Of a stretch of 64,000 bases of DNA, positions 48,735-60,325 are shown piece after piece. Source of the DNA: Impatiens glandulifera (Eukaryota; Streptophyta; Magnoliopsida; Ericales; Balsaminaceae); the NCBI RefSeq assembly GCF_907164915.1, contig NC_061869.1, positions 40,238,840-40,302,839 on the forward strand. The letters run 5' to 3'. The notes under the pieces are model-generated. The model searched no databases, was not told where the DNA came from, and worked only from the letters and a program-made list of their open reading frames with translations. Both the position numbers and the translations under genes were made by a program. Positions within the stretch are counted from its first letter, which is position 1. Each line of letters opens with the position of its first letter.

Positions 48735-49390
48735 TCAAAACCGAGAGTAAAAACTCTCGGTTTTGACCCTATAACTTTCGGTATTGACACATTACCGAAA
48801 GTTTTGGTAACTCTCGCCATCTCTCAGTATTGACTCTTTCGTTAAAAACAATTGGGCATTTACCGAGAGATATCGTAGAGTTTTCGGTTTAAATACCCTA
48901 GAGTAAAACCGAAAGTTAATTGAAAAACTTTCGTTTTTTCCACAAAGAGGAAAACCGAGAGTTTTACAAATAACTCTCGGTTTTACACCTTAGGGAAGAA
49001 CCGAAAGTTTTCTATTAACTTTCGGTTTTTCCATTTGAAGAAAACCGAGAGTTATTAGAAAACTTTCGGTTTTTCCACAAAGAGGAAAACCGAAAGTTTT
49101 CATATAACTCTCGGTTTTTCTATTAGAAGAAAACCGAGAGTTAATTAGAAAACTTTCGGTTTTCCTCTTTGTGGAAAAACCGAAAGTTTCTAATTATCCT
49201 TCGGTGTTTCTTCAAATGGAAAACCCGAGAGTTATATGAAAACTTTCGGTTTTCCTCTTTGTGGAAAACCAAAAGTTTTCTAATAACTCTCGGTTTTCTT
49301 CAAATGCAAAAACCGAAAGTTTAACATAACTCTCGGTTTTTCCATTTGAAGAAAAACCGAAAGATTTCAATATTACTTTCGGTTTTTTCC
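48735..49390 (-). repeat. Subterminal repeat region of CACTA 2, about 30 alternating 10-13-bp sites
   Basis: Words AAAACCGAGAGTT/AAACCGAAAGTT and their reverse complements AACTCTCGGTTTT/AACTTTCGGTTTT alternate about every 20 bp. Neighbours therefore form a series of hairpins across about 650 bp. Each core has a CG (CCGA/TCGG). This is the layout of En/Spm TNPA binding sites, but unusually dense and regular. Confidence 0.85.
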
Positions 49391-49699
49391 TGTAAAATTT
49401 TAAAAATATGCTGATTATTTTGCTCGCAACCAAAACCTGTTCAGTCAAACCAATATATCAATAATAAAAGAAATGACACATACATTAAACGATCACATTA
49501 AATGATCATTATCATTACAAAATTCGCAACCAAACTAATAATCCGAACAATCTGTTATAAATTCAAATTGACACAACTATTAATGAAAATATGTTTTGAA
49601 TCGAAACAACCAATGACAACGTACTAGAATTATGTGTTGCCTCATAAACAATTCGATTCTCTCCATTCTTGCATTCATCTCTAACTTCTCCCTCTCCAT

Positions 49700-51349
49700 T
49701 CATGTCACAATTTCTTCCTTTTCCGCTTGCATTTCTTCAATTTTGCGCATTCTTTCTTCATCCCTCTTCTCCAGTTCCTCCAGCTTGAGCTTCATTATTT
49801 GATTCTCTTCTAACAATCGCTCATTGTTTCGCTGTGAACTATTTCCACTTCGACGATCCTCACGAAAGTGTGTGGGCCGGACGCCTGATCCAATTCCGAA
49901 CACTACCCCGTGTTTTTGTTGTCCGAACACCCTCTCCGTCAATTCAAAATCTGATATTCTAGGTTCGTTACTAACAACTTCCTCCATCTCAACCTGTACA
50001 ATTGAAATAAAGTATCATTTCTATAATAAAAAACTAGGCATATTCAATTCACTTACAATTTTCTCTTGCACGTGTTCGTCCGGGACGGGTGTTGGGTTTT
50101 CTTTTGTCGGATTTAGGGTACGGGTCCTCTTGAATACTTCAATGACAGACGGTGCCCGTCCCATTTCAATCGCCTGTTGAAATAAATGATTTATATATTT
50201 AATAACAATCTTTAGATTAAGTTATTACAAATAATGTACTTACCAACTCTTCTTCAATTTGTGCAAACGGTCTACTTCCCGTACGATGTGGGAATTTCAG
50301 CTTCTTCCTGTTAATAATATTTGTACGACTATTTTTCTGTATTTGAAATAAAAAATGAAGTTAGATGAAATAATATCAACTTTTATTTGAATTATGAAAC
50401 CGTACCTTAAATTTTTTCCGTGAAGAAATGGTTGCGACACACAAACTCCCAATCATCTCGATCGTAGTCTGGTGGAGAATTAGCTAGTACCGCCGCCTCG
50501 TCTCCTTTGTGGACGCGGATATATGCTTTGTTCAAATCTGACCGCCATCTATCCCATATCTTATTAGCGTGTCCCAATCCGGTCTTTCGAAAAGACTCAA
50601 TATCACCATTAGTAGCTTCGAACGGATCCTGAAAAAAATAACATTCAAATATTAAAAATAATTATTTAATGACGTAATGTATAATCAAGTAATAAGTATT
50701 ACCTTGATAGCAGTCCAAACTGAATCCAATTGGTCTGCACTTAATGCATTCCACTTTAGAAGACGGTGTGAGACGGCTGCGGAGTCCCGGATAATCGACC
50801 CCACATGTCTAGACCACCGTGTTCTTCCCACGTCTGTACCGCCTGGCCTCCCATCCTTCTCTCTAAACGTAAGAGGAATCCTTGTCTCTGCTACCCTCTT
50901 AGACAGCGCAATATTCTTGTTCTTCCCCCATCTCTTGCGGGCAGAAGATTCTTCAAAATTATCAAAATCATAATTAGATATGTGAATCAATTAAAAAATA
51001 ACTAATTTGTAAACGAGTTACCTGTCGATGATGGGTCGAGAGTGGAACCGTGCTCCTCCTCGTCATCCTGCTCGATAGGCTCCTCGAGACCCTCTTCTTC
51101 AGCCTCATGGTCATCCACCATATCAGCAAACGTGCTCTCTATAAACTCTTCGAGCTCTGTAGCCTCAACATCCTCGTCTGTTGGGGGAGCAGTAGCTATT
51201 GGGACCACAACAATAGGTGGTTGGTCTCTAGAAGACGATCCTCGGAGCCTTAAGTTCTCTAATTGGGCAAGTAAGTTCTAGTCTGGCTTTAACAATTTGC
51301 TGGGTGTTTTCCTCATACTCTTCCAAGTTTCTTTACGACCTTCAGACAT
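49700..51349 (-). CDS. Second En/Spm gene (Ptta/En_Spm 'plant transposase' family), near intact
   Basis: Six exons can be read on the minus strand, all with GT donors: 51349-51022 (MSEGRKETWKSMRKTPSKLL, then an acidic stretch), about 50985-50705 (ESSARKRWGKNKNIALSKRV and VSHRLLKWNALSADQLDSVW), about 50632-50405 (DPFEATNGDIESFRKTGLGH, ANKIWDRWRSDLNKAYIR), about 50337-50243 (KLKFPHRTGSRPFAQIEEEL), about 50175-50056 (AIEMGRAPSVIEVFKRTRTL) and 49995-49700, which ends in a coiled coil rich in Glu, Lys and Met (LLEENQIMKLKLEELEKRDE...). Exon borders other than donors are approximate. One in-frame stop is visible in exon 1 (TAG at 51280-51278), where a Trp codon may have stood. Proteins of this family are believed to bind subterminal repeats and assist transposition. 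Confidence 0.65.
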
Positions 51350-51453
51350 TCTTAATGCATACCATTAATAAATGAGCGAATAATTTAAATGAAGTAGTAA
51401 TAAGAACGAATATAAAGTAAAAAACATAAATCTACCTAATTAATTAATCTGAA

Positions 51454-51870
51454 CTATATGTTTGTAAACTGCAGTTTTATTTTTGTCACAATCTTCCAAC
51501 CGGGTCGGGCGGACATATCAGGGGCGTAGAATACTTGTTTCGCTTGACTCGCCAATATATACGGGTCTTGACTTTGGGTTTTCAAAATTCGGTTTACATT
51601 TACACTTACGAAGCCATATTTATCCACTTTCACTCCTAGTTCCCCCGAGTGTGTATCAAACAACTTACACTTGAATAAAACAACTCGTTTGTGAGAAAAA
51701 TATTGTACTTCGATTATATCCGTTAAAACTCCGTAGTATGACATAGTTTCAGACCCGTTGTACCCCTCAACAAGCACCCCACTATTTTGAGTGGTCAAAC
51801 CTTCGTCGTGTTTTTCTGTACAGAATTTGTATCCGTTTACTTTACACCAAACATACATAGAAGAGTACAT
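51454..51870 (-). CDS. DUF4216-like C-terminal domain of the CACTA 2 transposase
   Basis: Uninterrupted frame with VNGYKFCTEKHDEGLTTQNS, NGSETMSYYGVLTDIIEVQY, RVVLFKCKLFDTHSGELGVK and KQVFYAPDMSARPGWKIVTK. It matches the broken copy at 20844-21234. An additional upstream piece (51870-51930) reads into it, and in the full gene it would be joined by splicing to tnp2. No stop lies inside the domain. Confidence 0.8.
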   Translation of the reverse strand: MYSSMYVWCKVNGYKFCTEKHDEGLTTQNSGVLVEGYNGSETMSYYGVLTDIIEVQYFSHKRVVLFKCKLFDTHSGELGVKVDKYGFVSVNVNRILKTQSQDPYILASQAKQVFYAPDMSARPGWKIVTKIKLQFTNI

Positions 51871-52119
51871 ACTTAGACCTTCTCCTAAGATCTTGAGGTC
51901 TCTTGATATGTCGTTAAATTCTGCTAAATGACGACCTATATATGTATCCGAAATGAAGTTGTTAAAATGAATAAAAAGAGTTAGAATATATGGTTTATAA
52001 TTTACTCACTCGATGCTTGAAATAAGCGGCAAACGTTTCTCCACTAGACTCGTTGTTATTGCAATACTGCATATAATCTCTGCAAATAGATCGAATATTA
52101 AATAGCACACTCTTTAATG

Positions 52120-53586
52120 CTAATTAGTAACAGCAACATAGAATCTTACATGTAAAACGGTTCTGCTTCGGGACAATTTTTCAAAATGTAAGAATGAGCT
52201 ATCACTCGATCGATATAATCCAAGTTGTATACTTTTTCCGTTAGATAGGTCTTCCAACGATGCAAAAATTGAAATGCTCGAGATTTCAGGTTGTGCATTT
52301 TCTTGCTCTTCTTCCTCCATATACCTGACACATAAACTAATACTCTCATTAACAAGATAGCTCTCTCTTATAGAGGCTTCGGGGTGGTTATTATTCCGCA
52401 AATATCCTTTCATTGTACCCATGTAATGTTCAAATGGATACATCCATCGATACTGAACAGGTCCTCCAAGCAAAGCCTCAAAAGACAAGTGAACCGGGAG
52501 ATGCATCATGATGTCGAAGATTGACGGCGGAAAAATCATTTCAAATTTGCAAAGTGTCAATGTAATATCCGTGTACAATTGTTCGAGGTCCTCTTGAATT
52601 AACTCTTTGTAGCACAACAACCGAAAGAAACGAGACAGATTTACTAACGCATCATACACATTATCTGGAAGTAATTCAGGAGTTGCTAAAGGAATAAGAT
52701 ATTCCAATAAAATGTGACAATCATGACTCTTTAATTCCGAAATCTTTTTCTCTTCCAAATTTACACAACCGCCGATATTTGAGCAAAAACCATCATGAAA
52801 CTTGAGATCTTTCAAGAAGTTACAAAGACGTTTTTTATTTTCAGATGTCAAAGTGAAAGGCGCTTCTGGATAATGAACAACTCCTTCATCATTTATAGGG
52901 TGTAACCATGATTTTATGCCTAAGAGTTGTAAGTCTTTACGGGCTTTAGGACCATCCTTAGTCTTCTCTTTCACATTCATTATTGTTCCCAACACGCTAT
53001 CACAAATATTTTTCTCAATATGCATCACATCCAAATTATGTCTCAATAATAGTGATTTCCAATAAGGCAAACGGAAGAAAATGTTAAGTTTGTTCCAATT
53101 GTCTCCCCTCGTTTCATGATATATCTTGGTTCTCTTGCTCAGATCCGTACTAAGAATTATGTCTTCTAGGTCTCATGCTTGCTCGTAACTTTCTTGCCCC
53201 GTTAACAATCTAGGGGGATCTCTATAATCAGTTCGACCATCAAACGACTCTTTATCCCTTCTGTATTTGTTCTTCGGTGGAAGGAAGCGTCTATGACCCA
53301 AGTAACATTGTTTGGAACCATGAACCAATCGAAGAGATACTATGTCGTTGTTACAACAAGGACAAGCGAATTTACCTTTCGTACTCCAGCCTGATAAATT
53401 CGCGTAGGCGGGAAAGTCGTTAATGGTTCACAACAACGCCGCTCGCATGTTAAAGTATTGCGAGGTGTGTCCATCAAACGTTTTCACACCAGTTTGCCAT
53501 AGTTCATGCAACTCTTCGATCAATGGCTAGAGAAATATGTCAATTGCATCTCCTGGACTCTTTGGACCCGGAATTAACATAATATG
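52120..53586 (-). CDS. tnp2: tnp2-type CACTA transposase, 5' truncated
   Basis: The frame enters at 53586 with HIMLIPGPKSPGDAIDIF and passes NMRAALL and FACPCCNNDI-type words. From 53070 it is open for 316 codons: LRHNLDVMHIEKNICDSVLG, SWLHPINDEGVVHYPEAPFT, SNIGGCVNLEEKKISELKSH, IFPPSIFDIMMHLPVHLSFE, VQYRWMYPFEHYMGTMKGYL. The two open segments belong to the same family order. At least one stop (TAG near 53528) lies in the first segment. Upstream sequence (the CxxC and N-terminal domains) is separated by the LTR insertion at 53587. Transposition activity needs the complete protein, so this copy is inactive as it stands. Confidence 0.88.
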
Positions 53587-54109
53587 GCAGTTGGATTTAA
53601 AGCTTCAGATGAAAAAATATAAATGACAGAAAGTAAAGAACACAAGGAGTTTTATGGATGTTCGGAGATAAAACTCCTACATCACCCCTTCTTCCATAAC
53701 ATGAAGGATATCCACTAGAAGGCTTTGGTTGGTATATAACACACTACACAAACCCAGTCAGAGACCACATGGCTTAACAACTGCCTGTTTCGGAACTTCT
53801 AGCTAACTCTTTGTTGAACACAACAACATTGTTCAACTTATAACACTAAGATTTCACACAGAAAGAACAATGAATGAATTACAGTATGCTCTCTGGAAAG
53901 TGTAAACACAACGCTTTAGACAGAGAATATGACTTGATAACAGTGAGAAAATTTTCAATTAGAAGGCGAAGACAAGTTATTGAACGCTCTCAAAGTTGTA
54001 GATTGATCCTGTAAAGTTCATTTATTCGTTCGGTGTCCTTGGGCTTCTATTTATAGTTGGACTGTTGAAAACGATAACTGCAGATGAGCTGAATGAGTAT
54101 GTAGTTAGA

Positions 54110-54490
54110 TGCTTCTTCGGACGTTTAAGGGATTTAGACTATGACTAACTGCGTTTCCCTTTATACCGCGTCCAAAGGAGTTAGACCGCTTCTAACTGTG
54201 CTTCCATTTACCGTGTCTAAAGGAGTTAGACCGCATCTATTTGCGCTTCCGTTCAGACCACGTCTAAAGGAGTTAGACCGTTTTTAAATGCGCATCCCTT
54301 TAGACCGCGTCTAAAGGGGTTAGACCACCTCTAACCGTGTTTTCCTTTAAACCACGTCTAAAGGAGTTATACCGCTTCTAATTGCACTATACTTTAGACC
54401 ACGTCTAAAGGAGTTTGACCGAGTCTAACTGCGCTTTCCTTTAGACCACGTCTAAAGGAGTTAGACCGCGTCTAACTAGACCGTCTTCTT
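54110..54490 (-). repeat. U3 minisatellite of E1, period about 60 bp
   Basis: Units contain 'agaccgcgtctaaaggagtt' and 'agaccacgtctaaagg' followed by 'ctaactgcgctt'. The core TAGACGNGGTCTAA is the same as in L1/L2, but the unit is otherwise different. About six copies. Confidence 0.75.
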
Positions 54491-54679
54491 TAGATCTATA
54501 CCTGCACAAAGACAATTTTACAATTTAGTCTTATTCATTTGCAACCTTAAATTAAGCTCTTTAACTTTGCTAGTGCATAACTAAGTTTTATTTTAATTAC
54601 ACCTCACATCATCAAAATAATGTCAGCTCATAATTAGAACAATGTTGATTTAAATAAACTTATTTCCTAAGTTCATTTT

Positions 54680-55969
54680 TGTTAGATAAAATTAGACCGG
54701 TTCACATAACCTAACTTAAATAAACCCTCCATGCAGGAACAAGGAACCGGACCGGACAAACAAATAAACCGACTAAGAAGAACAGCCGGTCAAGCTACTA
54801 AACCGACCAAGAACACTTGGAACATGACCGCACAAAGAAAGGATCAGCCAAAGCTTAAAACCGGAAACATCAGACAGCCGATCAGCCACAAGGAAAAGGA
54901 ATAACCGAAGATGTCCGGTTAAACCAATCACACCGGAAGCCATTCGGTAAAGACAAATGACCGACCAAGTACAAGAAGACAATTTGGCTATCTGTTGAGT
55001 ATGATACCAAAGGAACATACTGAACACTTCCATATCCATACAAGTCTGAGGAAAGTCTGCAGGCTGCAGAAGAAAGTCCTACAGGATCTTTCTACTTCGG
55101 GATAAGTCAGAAAGGAGATCTTCCAAGTACAGACAACTGTCTAACAGACAGTGTCCACATTGAGTAAAAGACAAAACCAGCAGGTTTGTCTTACACACCG
55201 GAAGAACAGACTGTCAAGTCTGTGAGATTGACCGCCAGGTCTGAGGTTGACCGTCAGGTCTGAAAAGATGACCGCAGGGTCTGAATCACTAAATCAATGA
55301 ACCTCTGAACTTCTGCTCAGCCAATCAGATTCAAGGAAGTGAAATATGACCGTTGGCATATTTTATCTATAAAAAGGGCAGTTGAAGAAGAGTAAATGTG
55401 GGACACAGTGGACAATTAATTTACAAGTGATAAGATTGTGTTCTATCTCTAGAAAGCTTAAGTGCTAAGTTGAAGTGTGTATTTACAATTTCGGTGTAAA
55501 TTGTACGAGTGTTATCGAGCAGGAAATAAGTCTCGATCGGATTGTATTTGTATTCCTTAGTGAATATCCTTCTCGCGTTTCCGAGAGGAAGGGGTGACGT
55601 AGGAGCTTTATCTCCGAACATCCATAAAATCTGTCTTGTTACCTACTTTCTGCCGGTTCCATTTTCTAACCGACTGACACCGCTCTAACATACTTAACCC
55701 TATTCAAACCGGACCGCCAGGTTACAAAAACCGACCCATCAAGTTTTCAAACCTTCATCATCCTAAACCGGTTCTGCCTATCATACTAGTGTGCTGCTTC
55801 AACCTGAAACAAACCTCTTCCGCGCTTAAACCTAGTTCAAGGGTTTGTGACAGTTTGTGTAGTATTGAAACCCCGGTGTTAATCTCTAACCGGATTAACA
55901 ACCACCCTTTGAGTGAGAACCGCTAACCGGTCCAACCCCGGTCCTCCAGCGGTTATCTAGATCCTAACA
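54680..55969 (+). mobile_element. Sirevirus-type solo LTR nested in the E1 LTR
   Basis: Starts TGTTAGATAAAATTAGACC and ends TAGATCCTAACA, flanked by ATTTT on both sides (54675-54679 and 55970-55974). Length 1290 bp. U3 is rich in 'accgg' and 'gaccg' words, with 'gaccgccaggtctga' repeated near 55230. TATA-like 'tctataaaaagg' at 55368-55379; conserved stem-loops at 55563-55632. The same family as the LTR at 59174-60325, in opposite orientation. Confidence 0.85.
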
Positions 55970-56694
55970 ATTTTAATTGACTCAACAATTTCCCCTTTTT
56001 TGATGATGTTAAAACTTAGTTAGAAGATCAGGAAAATTAGAAAAAATTCCAACCAATTAGATTTCATATATAATCAAAGTTTCCCATTGATAGACAAAAT
56101 GCAAAATTTCTCAAAATGGGACACTCCTATCCTCCTCTTCCATTGATTAAAGCCCTTTTTGCCTAATCTTCCCCCTTAATTGCAAGCCGATTATTTTCCC
56201 CCCTTTTGACATTATCGGGAAGAACATAGTCCTAATATGCTCTTAGAGCCTTTGAAGCCTCAGATTCTTCTCTTGACCTTTGCTCTTCCTATTCTAAAGA
56301 CATAGTTATAGACACTTTGATTATCCAAAACTTTGGAAGACTTAATGAGGACTCCACGTCCAACATTAACTCATAGATAAGCGAGCAACATGCTGAGCTG
56401 AACAACATAACCAGTTGGATTCCTTGGAGACGAGATTAGCTTCACCAAGTTATGAAAGAGGATTTTTTACCAGTTGATGTTTATTCCCCTGGTTATAGCC
56501 ACCATCATTTCAAAGATCTTTTTGGAGTAGACATTTGTGGCTACCTTAGTCAAAAGGGATTTAGATATGATGTTGTTGAGTATGGAAAACATAGATTTTA
56601 AGGTAAACTTCTTCCCGTGAGTTTCAACAGGAAAGGAGGTATCTGAGAAGGTTAGATTCATATCAGAAAGGATATCATCTAGAGAGGTGGGGAG

Positions 56695-56988
56695 CTATGA
56701 CAGCCCCTCCGAAGGAAGCTCTAAAAATAGAGCAAAAGTTTCTTCACCGAAGGAGACTTCATCTCCTTTTATTATTGCCAGGATAATCCTATCGCCTATT
56801 ATCCTTGCAGGCTCAAAGAACTCATGAACCTCGGGTTCGTGAATGATGACAGGTCCCCCGAGGAACTTCCTCAGGCCAGAAATTTCAAGAGATTCAAACA
56901 TTTCAACCATTTCTAAAACCATCGAAGAAGAAACAGACTCGAAGTTTATTTGTAGAGTGTTAGAGAAAAATGTACCATTTCTTAGCTT
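56695..56988 (-). pseudogene. Accessory ORF of a Sirevirus-like element (plant transposon domain), fragment
   Basis: Open reading that begins near 56985 with NGTFFSNTLQINFESVSSSM and continues MVLEMVEMFESLEISGLRKF, FLGGPVIIHEPEV, EVSFGEETFALFLELPSEGL. The start codon is lost or displaced, because an in-frame ATG appears only at 56922. The words match the accessory proteins I know from asterid retroelements (a domain annotated as putative plant transposon protein), whose function is unknown. After 56695 the frame is closed, and further fragments to 56460 show the ORF continuing in other frames. Confidence 0.6.
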
Positions 56989-57049
56989 CAGATTTTGAAT
57001 GAGGGAGAGGACTTATGGTTCCAGGCAGCTCGGAATCTTAAGAGATTTC

Positions 57050-57056
57050 TATATAG
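57050..57056 (-). promoter_or_regulatory. Candidate internal TATA box before the E1 accessory ORF
   Basis: TATATAG on the minus strand, about 65-70 bp upstream of the apparent beginning of the accessory ORF and far from the LTR promoter. It parallels the TATAAATA upstream of the accessory ORF in E2 (63391-63398). Confidence 0.35.
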
Positions 57057-57299
57057 AGAGAGAAGAGGTATTCAGACTCACAAAGAAGATGATGAATCTC
57101 TTAGAGTGTATTAGTTACTCTTATAAAGTATGACTAACACCTAGCTACAAAAAAGTTATCATTAAAAGAACCCTGTCATTTAATTTAAAAAATATGATCC
57201 TAATAAAATCATTATTTAAAATAGAGGACGTCATTTAAGAATCATCATAAAATCCATCATTAATTTAAAAGCGGAAAGAAATAAACCGTTAGATATATT

Positions 57300-57749
57300 A
57301 GTTATATTTGTAACATTGAGAGACACGTATCTTCAAGTTATTCGAGATATGACTGTTCAATTTCTGGGCAGGAAAAGTACATGGACATCTCATGAAACTT
57401 TGGGCAGATGTCCCACTCATCTGAAGATGAGATGTTTAAGAACACATGTAGTTAGACGTATATGCTATCCGCATCCCTTATGTCTAAACTGGGTAGACGT
57501 CTTGTTCAGACGACATCTAACTATGCACATCTACAAACATCTAGCATACGTTTATTCGGACGACGTCTAACTACGCATGTCTATAGACTCTTCGAACGTT
57601 TGTCTTCACAATTAGACGTCTAACCAAACTTATATGCAAGTTTCTTAAACATAACTCTTCTAAGTACATGGTTTTCTTTAGACTACTGATCTAATTAGTT
57701 CGATTGAAACCTCCGTCTACACACGTCTGTCCAACCACTTTAATCAACA
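57300..57749 (-). mobile_element. 3' LTR fragment of copia element C, minus orientation
   Basis: The right end reads AATCAACA (57742-57749) followed by AATTTCCCCTTTAATT, a reversed polypurine tract. The body contains 'agacgtctaac' and 'gacgacgtctaactacgca' repeats, a U3 of the L1/L2 kind. Only the U3 part is present. The stem-loop block and the other terminus are missing, so the left boundary is approximate. Confidence 0.55.
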
Positions 57750-59173
57750 AATTTCCCCTTTAATTTGTGCATGATTAAAAAATAAATTAATTTAGGTTTA
57801 CAAGACCCAAAAAAATTCTAAAGTAAGAAAACTTAGTTTCGGGGAGTGACTTCATGAACACGTCTGCCACTTGCTGATCCATTAGGACATATTCTAGACG
57901 ATTATGTTTCTAACTAACATTCTCCTAGATGAAATGATGTCGAATGTCGATATGATTCGTCCGAGAGTGCAACCCCGAGTTTTATGTAATCGCTATGACA
58001 CTAGTGTTGTCGCACAAAATCGGTGACTCTTCCTCCTCAATGCTGTAGTCACTCAGTTGTTGTTGAACCTACAAGAGCTAAGGGCAACAACTTCCTACAT
58101 CAAGGTACTCAACCTCTGCAGTAGACGTGGCGAGGCGTCTACTTCTTGTTGAACCAAGAAATCAGATGATCACCTAGGAACTGGCACGCCCCACTGGTGC
58201 TCTTCCAATCAATCTTGTAGCATGCATAGTCTACATCATAATAGCTAGTTAAATTAAAACTGGAATCCTTCGGATACCACAGTCCCACATTTTGAGTTCC
58301 CTTTAATATTTCAAAATACGCTTAACAACGACATTATGAGATTGTTTAGGATTAATTTGAAATCTTCCACAGACACCAACAACAAACTGAATGTTTTGTC
58401 GGCTAGTAGTTAAGTAGAGCAGAGAACCAATGATCCCTATATACGCAGTGATATCGACACTCTGGCCATCGTCATCCTTCTGAAGCTTGCCGGAGTAGCT
58501 CATTGGAGTAGCTGCAGCCGACCAGTTCTCTATGCCAAACTTCTTTAGCAACTCCTTAGTATACTTCATCTAGTTGATGAAAGTACCATCTTCAAGTTGA
58601 CGAACTTGAAGAATGAGGAAGAAATTCAATTCTCCCATCATATTCATCTCGAATTTGTCCTCCATCAACTTGGAGAATTTCTCACATAGTTTGGGGATAG
58701 TTGACCCAAATATGATAACATCAGCATAGACTTCAACAAGTAAAATATGAGAATCTTTAACAAATCTAAACAAAGTTTTGTCTACTGTTCCAATTACGAA
58801 ATTACGATTAAATGAAAACATAGTTAAGATGTCATACCAAACTCTATGAGCTTGTTTAAGACCATTTAAATCTTTGTCAAGTTTACAAACGTGATTTGAT
58901 AGTGAGTGATCTTGAAATCTAGGCGGTTGTTCGACATATATATCCTCATTTAAAATTCCATTCAAAAATGCATTTTTCACATCCATTTGATAAACTTTAA
59001 AATTCTTAAAGGATGCATAAGCTAGGAAGATTCTGATTGCTTCAAGTCTAACAACATGGGCGAATGACTCCTCAAAGTCAATTCCCTCCTCGTGTCTATA
59101 TCATTGAGCAACTAATTGGGCTTTGTTTCTCACAACCAAGCCATCTTCTCTAAGCTTGTTTCGAAAAACCCAT
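57750..59173 (-). pseudogene. Ty1/copia (Sirevirus/Maximus-like) RT and RNase H, broken
   Basis: On the minus strand, starting at 59173 where an LTR interrupts it: VFRNKLREDGLVVRNKAQLV (RT start), then [52 protein letters not shown] and [13 protein letters not shown] (the YVDD region altered to YADV) and [20 protein letters not shown], 58986-58570; then MKYTKELLKKFGIENWSAAA and VDITAYIGIIGSLLYLTTSR, 58569-58303; RNase H words DYACYKIDWKSTSGACQFLG and LCDNTSVIAITXNS-type to about 57850. Gaps and stops separate them. The KYTKELLKKFG and GSLLYLT words point to the Sirevirus lineage. Gag, protease and integrase would lie beyond the inserted element E2. Confidence 0.85.
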
Positions 59174-60325
59174 TGTTAGGATCTAGGTCGAGGCTGGAGG
59201 ACCGAGGTCTGGCCGGTTAGCGCGTTTCACTCAAAGGTTGGTGATTAATCTGGTTAGAGATTAACACCGGGGTTTCAATACTACACAAACTGTCACAAAC
59301 CCTTGAACCGAGTTCAAGTGCGGAAGTGGTTTGTTTCAGGTTGAAGCAACACACAAACAGGATGGACAGAACCGGATTTAGATAGGATCGGTTTTGATTT
59401 TAGTGGGTCGGTTTGGGATTCAGTAATTCAGGTTAGGTAGAATCGGTTAGAGTATAAGTCCGGCAGAAAGTATATGATAAGACATATTTTTATGGATGTT
59501 CGGAGATAAAACTCCTACGTCACCCCTTCCTCTCGAAACCGCGAGAAGGATATTCACTTAATGAATACACAAACACAATTCGATCGAGACTTATTTTCTG
59601 CTCGATAACACCCGTACAATTTTAACCGAAATTGTAATCTAACTTCAAACACACACTTGAGCACTTAATCTTAGAGAGATGAAACACAGTTTTTGACTTA
59701 GGTTGTTGAGAGCTTCTCTGAATTGTGTAACCACATTTATTCCTCTTCAACTCCTTCTTTTATAGGTGAAATATGCCAACGGTCACATTTCATCACCTTG
59801 AATCTGATTGGCTGAGCAGAGGTTCAGTGATTCAGAGCTGGCGGTCTAGACTTCCAGTTTATAGGTCAAACCGGCTAGGTTTGTCTTTTACTTAGTATGG
59901 CAATTGTCGGTTGGACAGTTGCCTGTACCTAGAGGATTGCGTCTCTGATTTATCCCAGACTGGAAAGATCCTGTCGGACGATCTTCTGCAGCCTACAGAT
60001 TGTCCTCAGACTTGTATAGATATGGTAATACTAGGATCTGTCCTTTGGTATCATCTTTAACAGATACTCAAAGTATTTATTTACACCGGTCGGTTGTTTA
60101 AGTTAACCGGATAACTTCCGATTTTTCATGACTTCAGGTTGACCGAATGTCCAACGATTTTGGCCTTCTTGTCTGACCAGTCTTGTCTTCTTTATCGGTT
60201 AAGTTTATGGTCGGTTGGGTTGCTTGACCGGTTGAGTAACTTGACCGATTGGATTCTTTAACCGTTCCTGCACAGGAAGTTTATTTTTGTTAAGTTCTAT
60301 TTAACCAGTCTAATTTTATCTAACA
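59174..60325 (-). mobile_element. 3' LTR of Sirevirus-like element E2, inserted in copia C
   Basis: TGTTAGGATCTAGG at the left and TTTTATCTAACA at the right (1152 bp). On the minus strand it is preceded by the polypurine tract AAAAAGGGAGAAATTG. It interrupts copia C exactly inside the RT start. Conserved stem-loops at 59489-59556. It belongs to the same family as 54680-55969. The second LTR of E2 is not in the window. Confidence 0.85.

Larger units (their letters stand above)
48718..53586 (-). mobile_element. CACTA (En/Spm-type) transposon 2, minus orientation, 5' part displaced
   Basis: The 3' terminus on the plus strand reads CACTAGTGAAAAAGGGG (48718 on), an intact CACTA end. Moving leftwards along the minus strand the order is tnp2 (from 53586), DUF4216-like domain, second En/Spm gene (51349-49700), subterminal repeats (49390-48735) and terminus, the same as in CACTA 1. 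The transposase is cut at 53586 by a retroelement LTR; its N-terminal part would lie beyond the nested elements to the right. The three bases outside the terminus are TAA. The copy has fewer stops than CACTA 1 and is younger. Confidence 0.85.
53587..55987 (-). mobile_element. Sirevirus-type 3' LTR (element E1), minus orientation, split by a nested solo LTR
   Basis: Pieces 53587-54679 and 55970-55987 form one LTR ending CTCAACA on the plus strand; next to it is a reversed polypurine tract (55988-56002). The left end starts inside the LTR ('ttggatttaaagcttc' matches the inner part of L1 and L2), so about 100-150 bp are missing at the junction with tnp2. U3 repeats lie at 54110-54490, a TATA-like 'tataaata' (minus) near 54050 and the conserved stem-loops at 53649-53713. 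Confidence 0.7.
55988..57120 (-). mobile_element. Internal region of E1 next to its 3' LTR
   Basis: Contains several polypurine-tract-like words on the minus strand (AAAAGGGGAAATTG near 55990, then GGGAAACTTTG near 56085 and AAAAGGGGGGAAAATAA near 56200). It also holds the end of an accessory ORF and then its upstream promoter-like sequence. No gag or pol is present, so the element is truncated at its 5' side near 57.1-57.3 kb. Confidence 0.55.
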
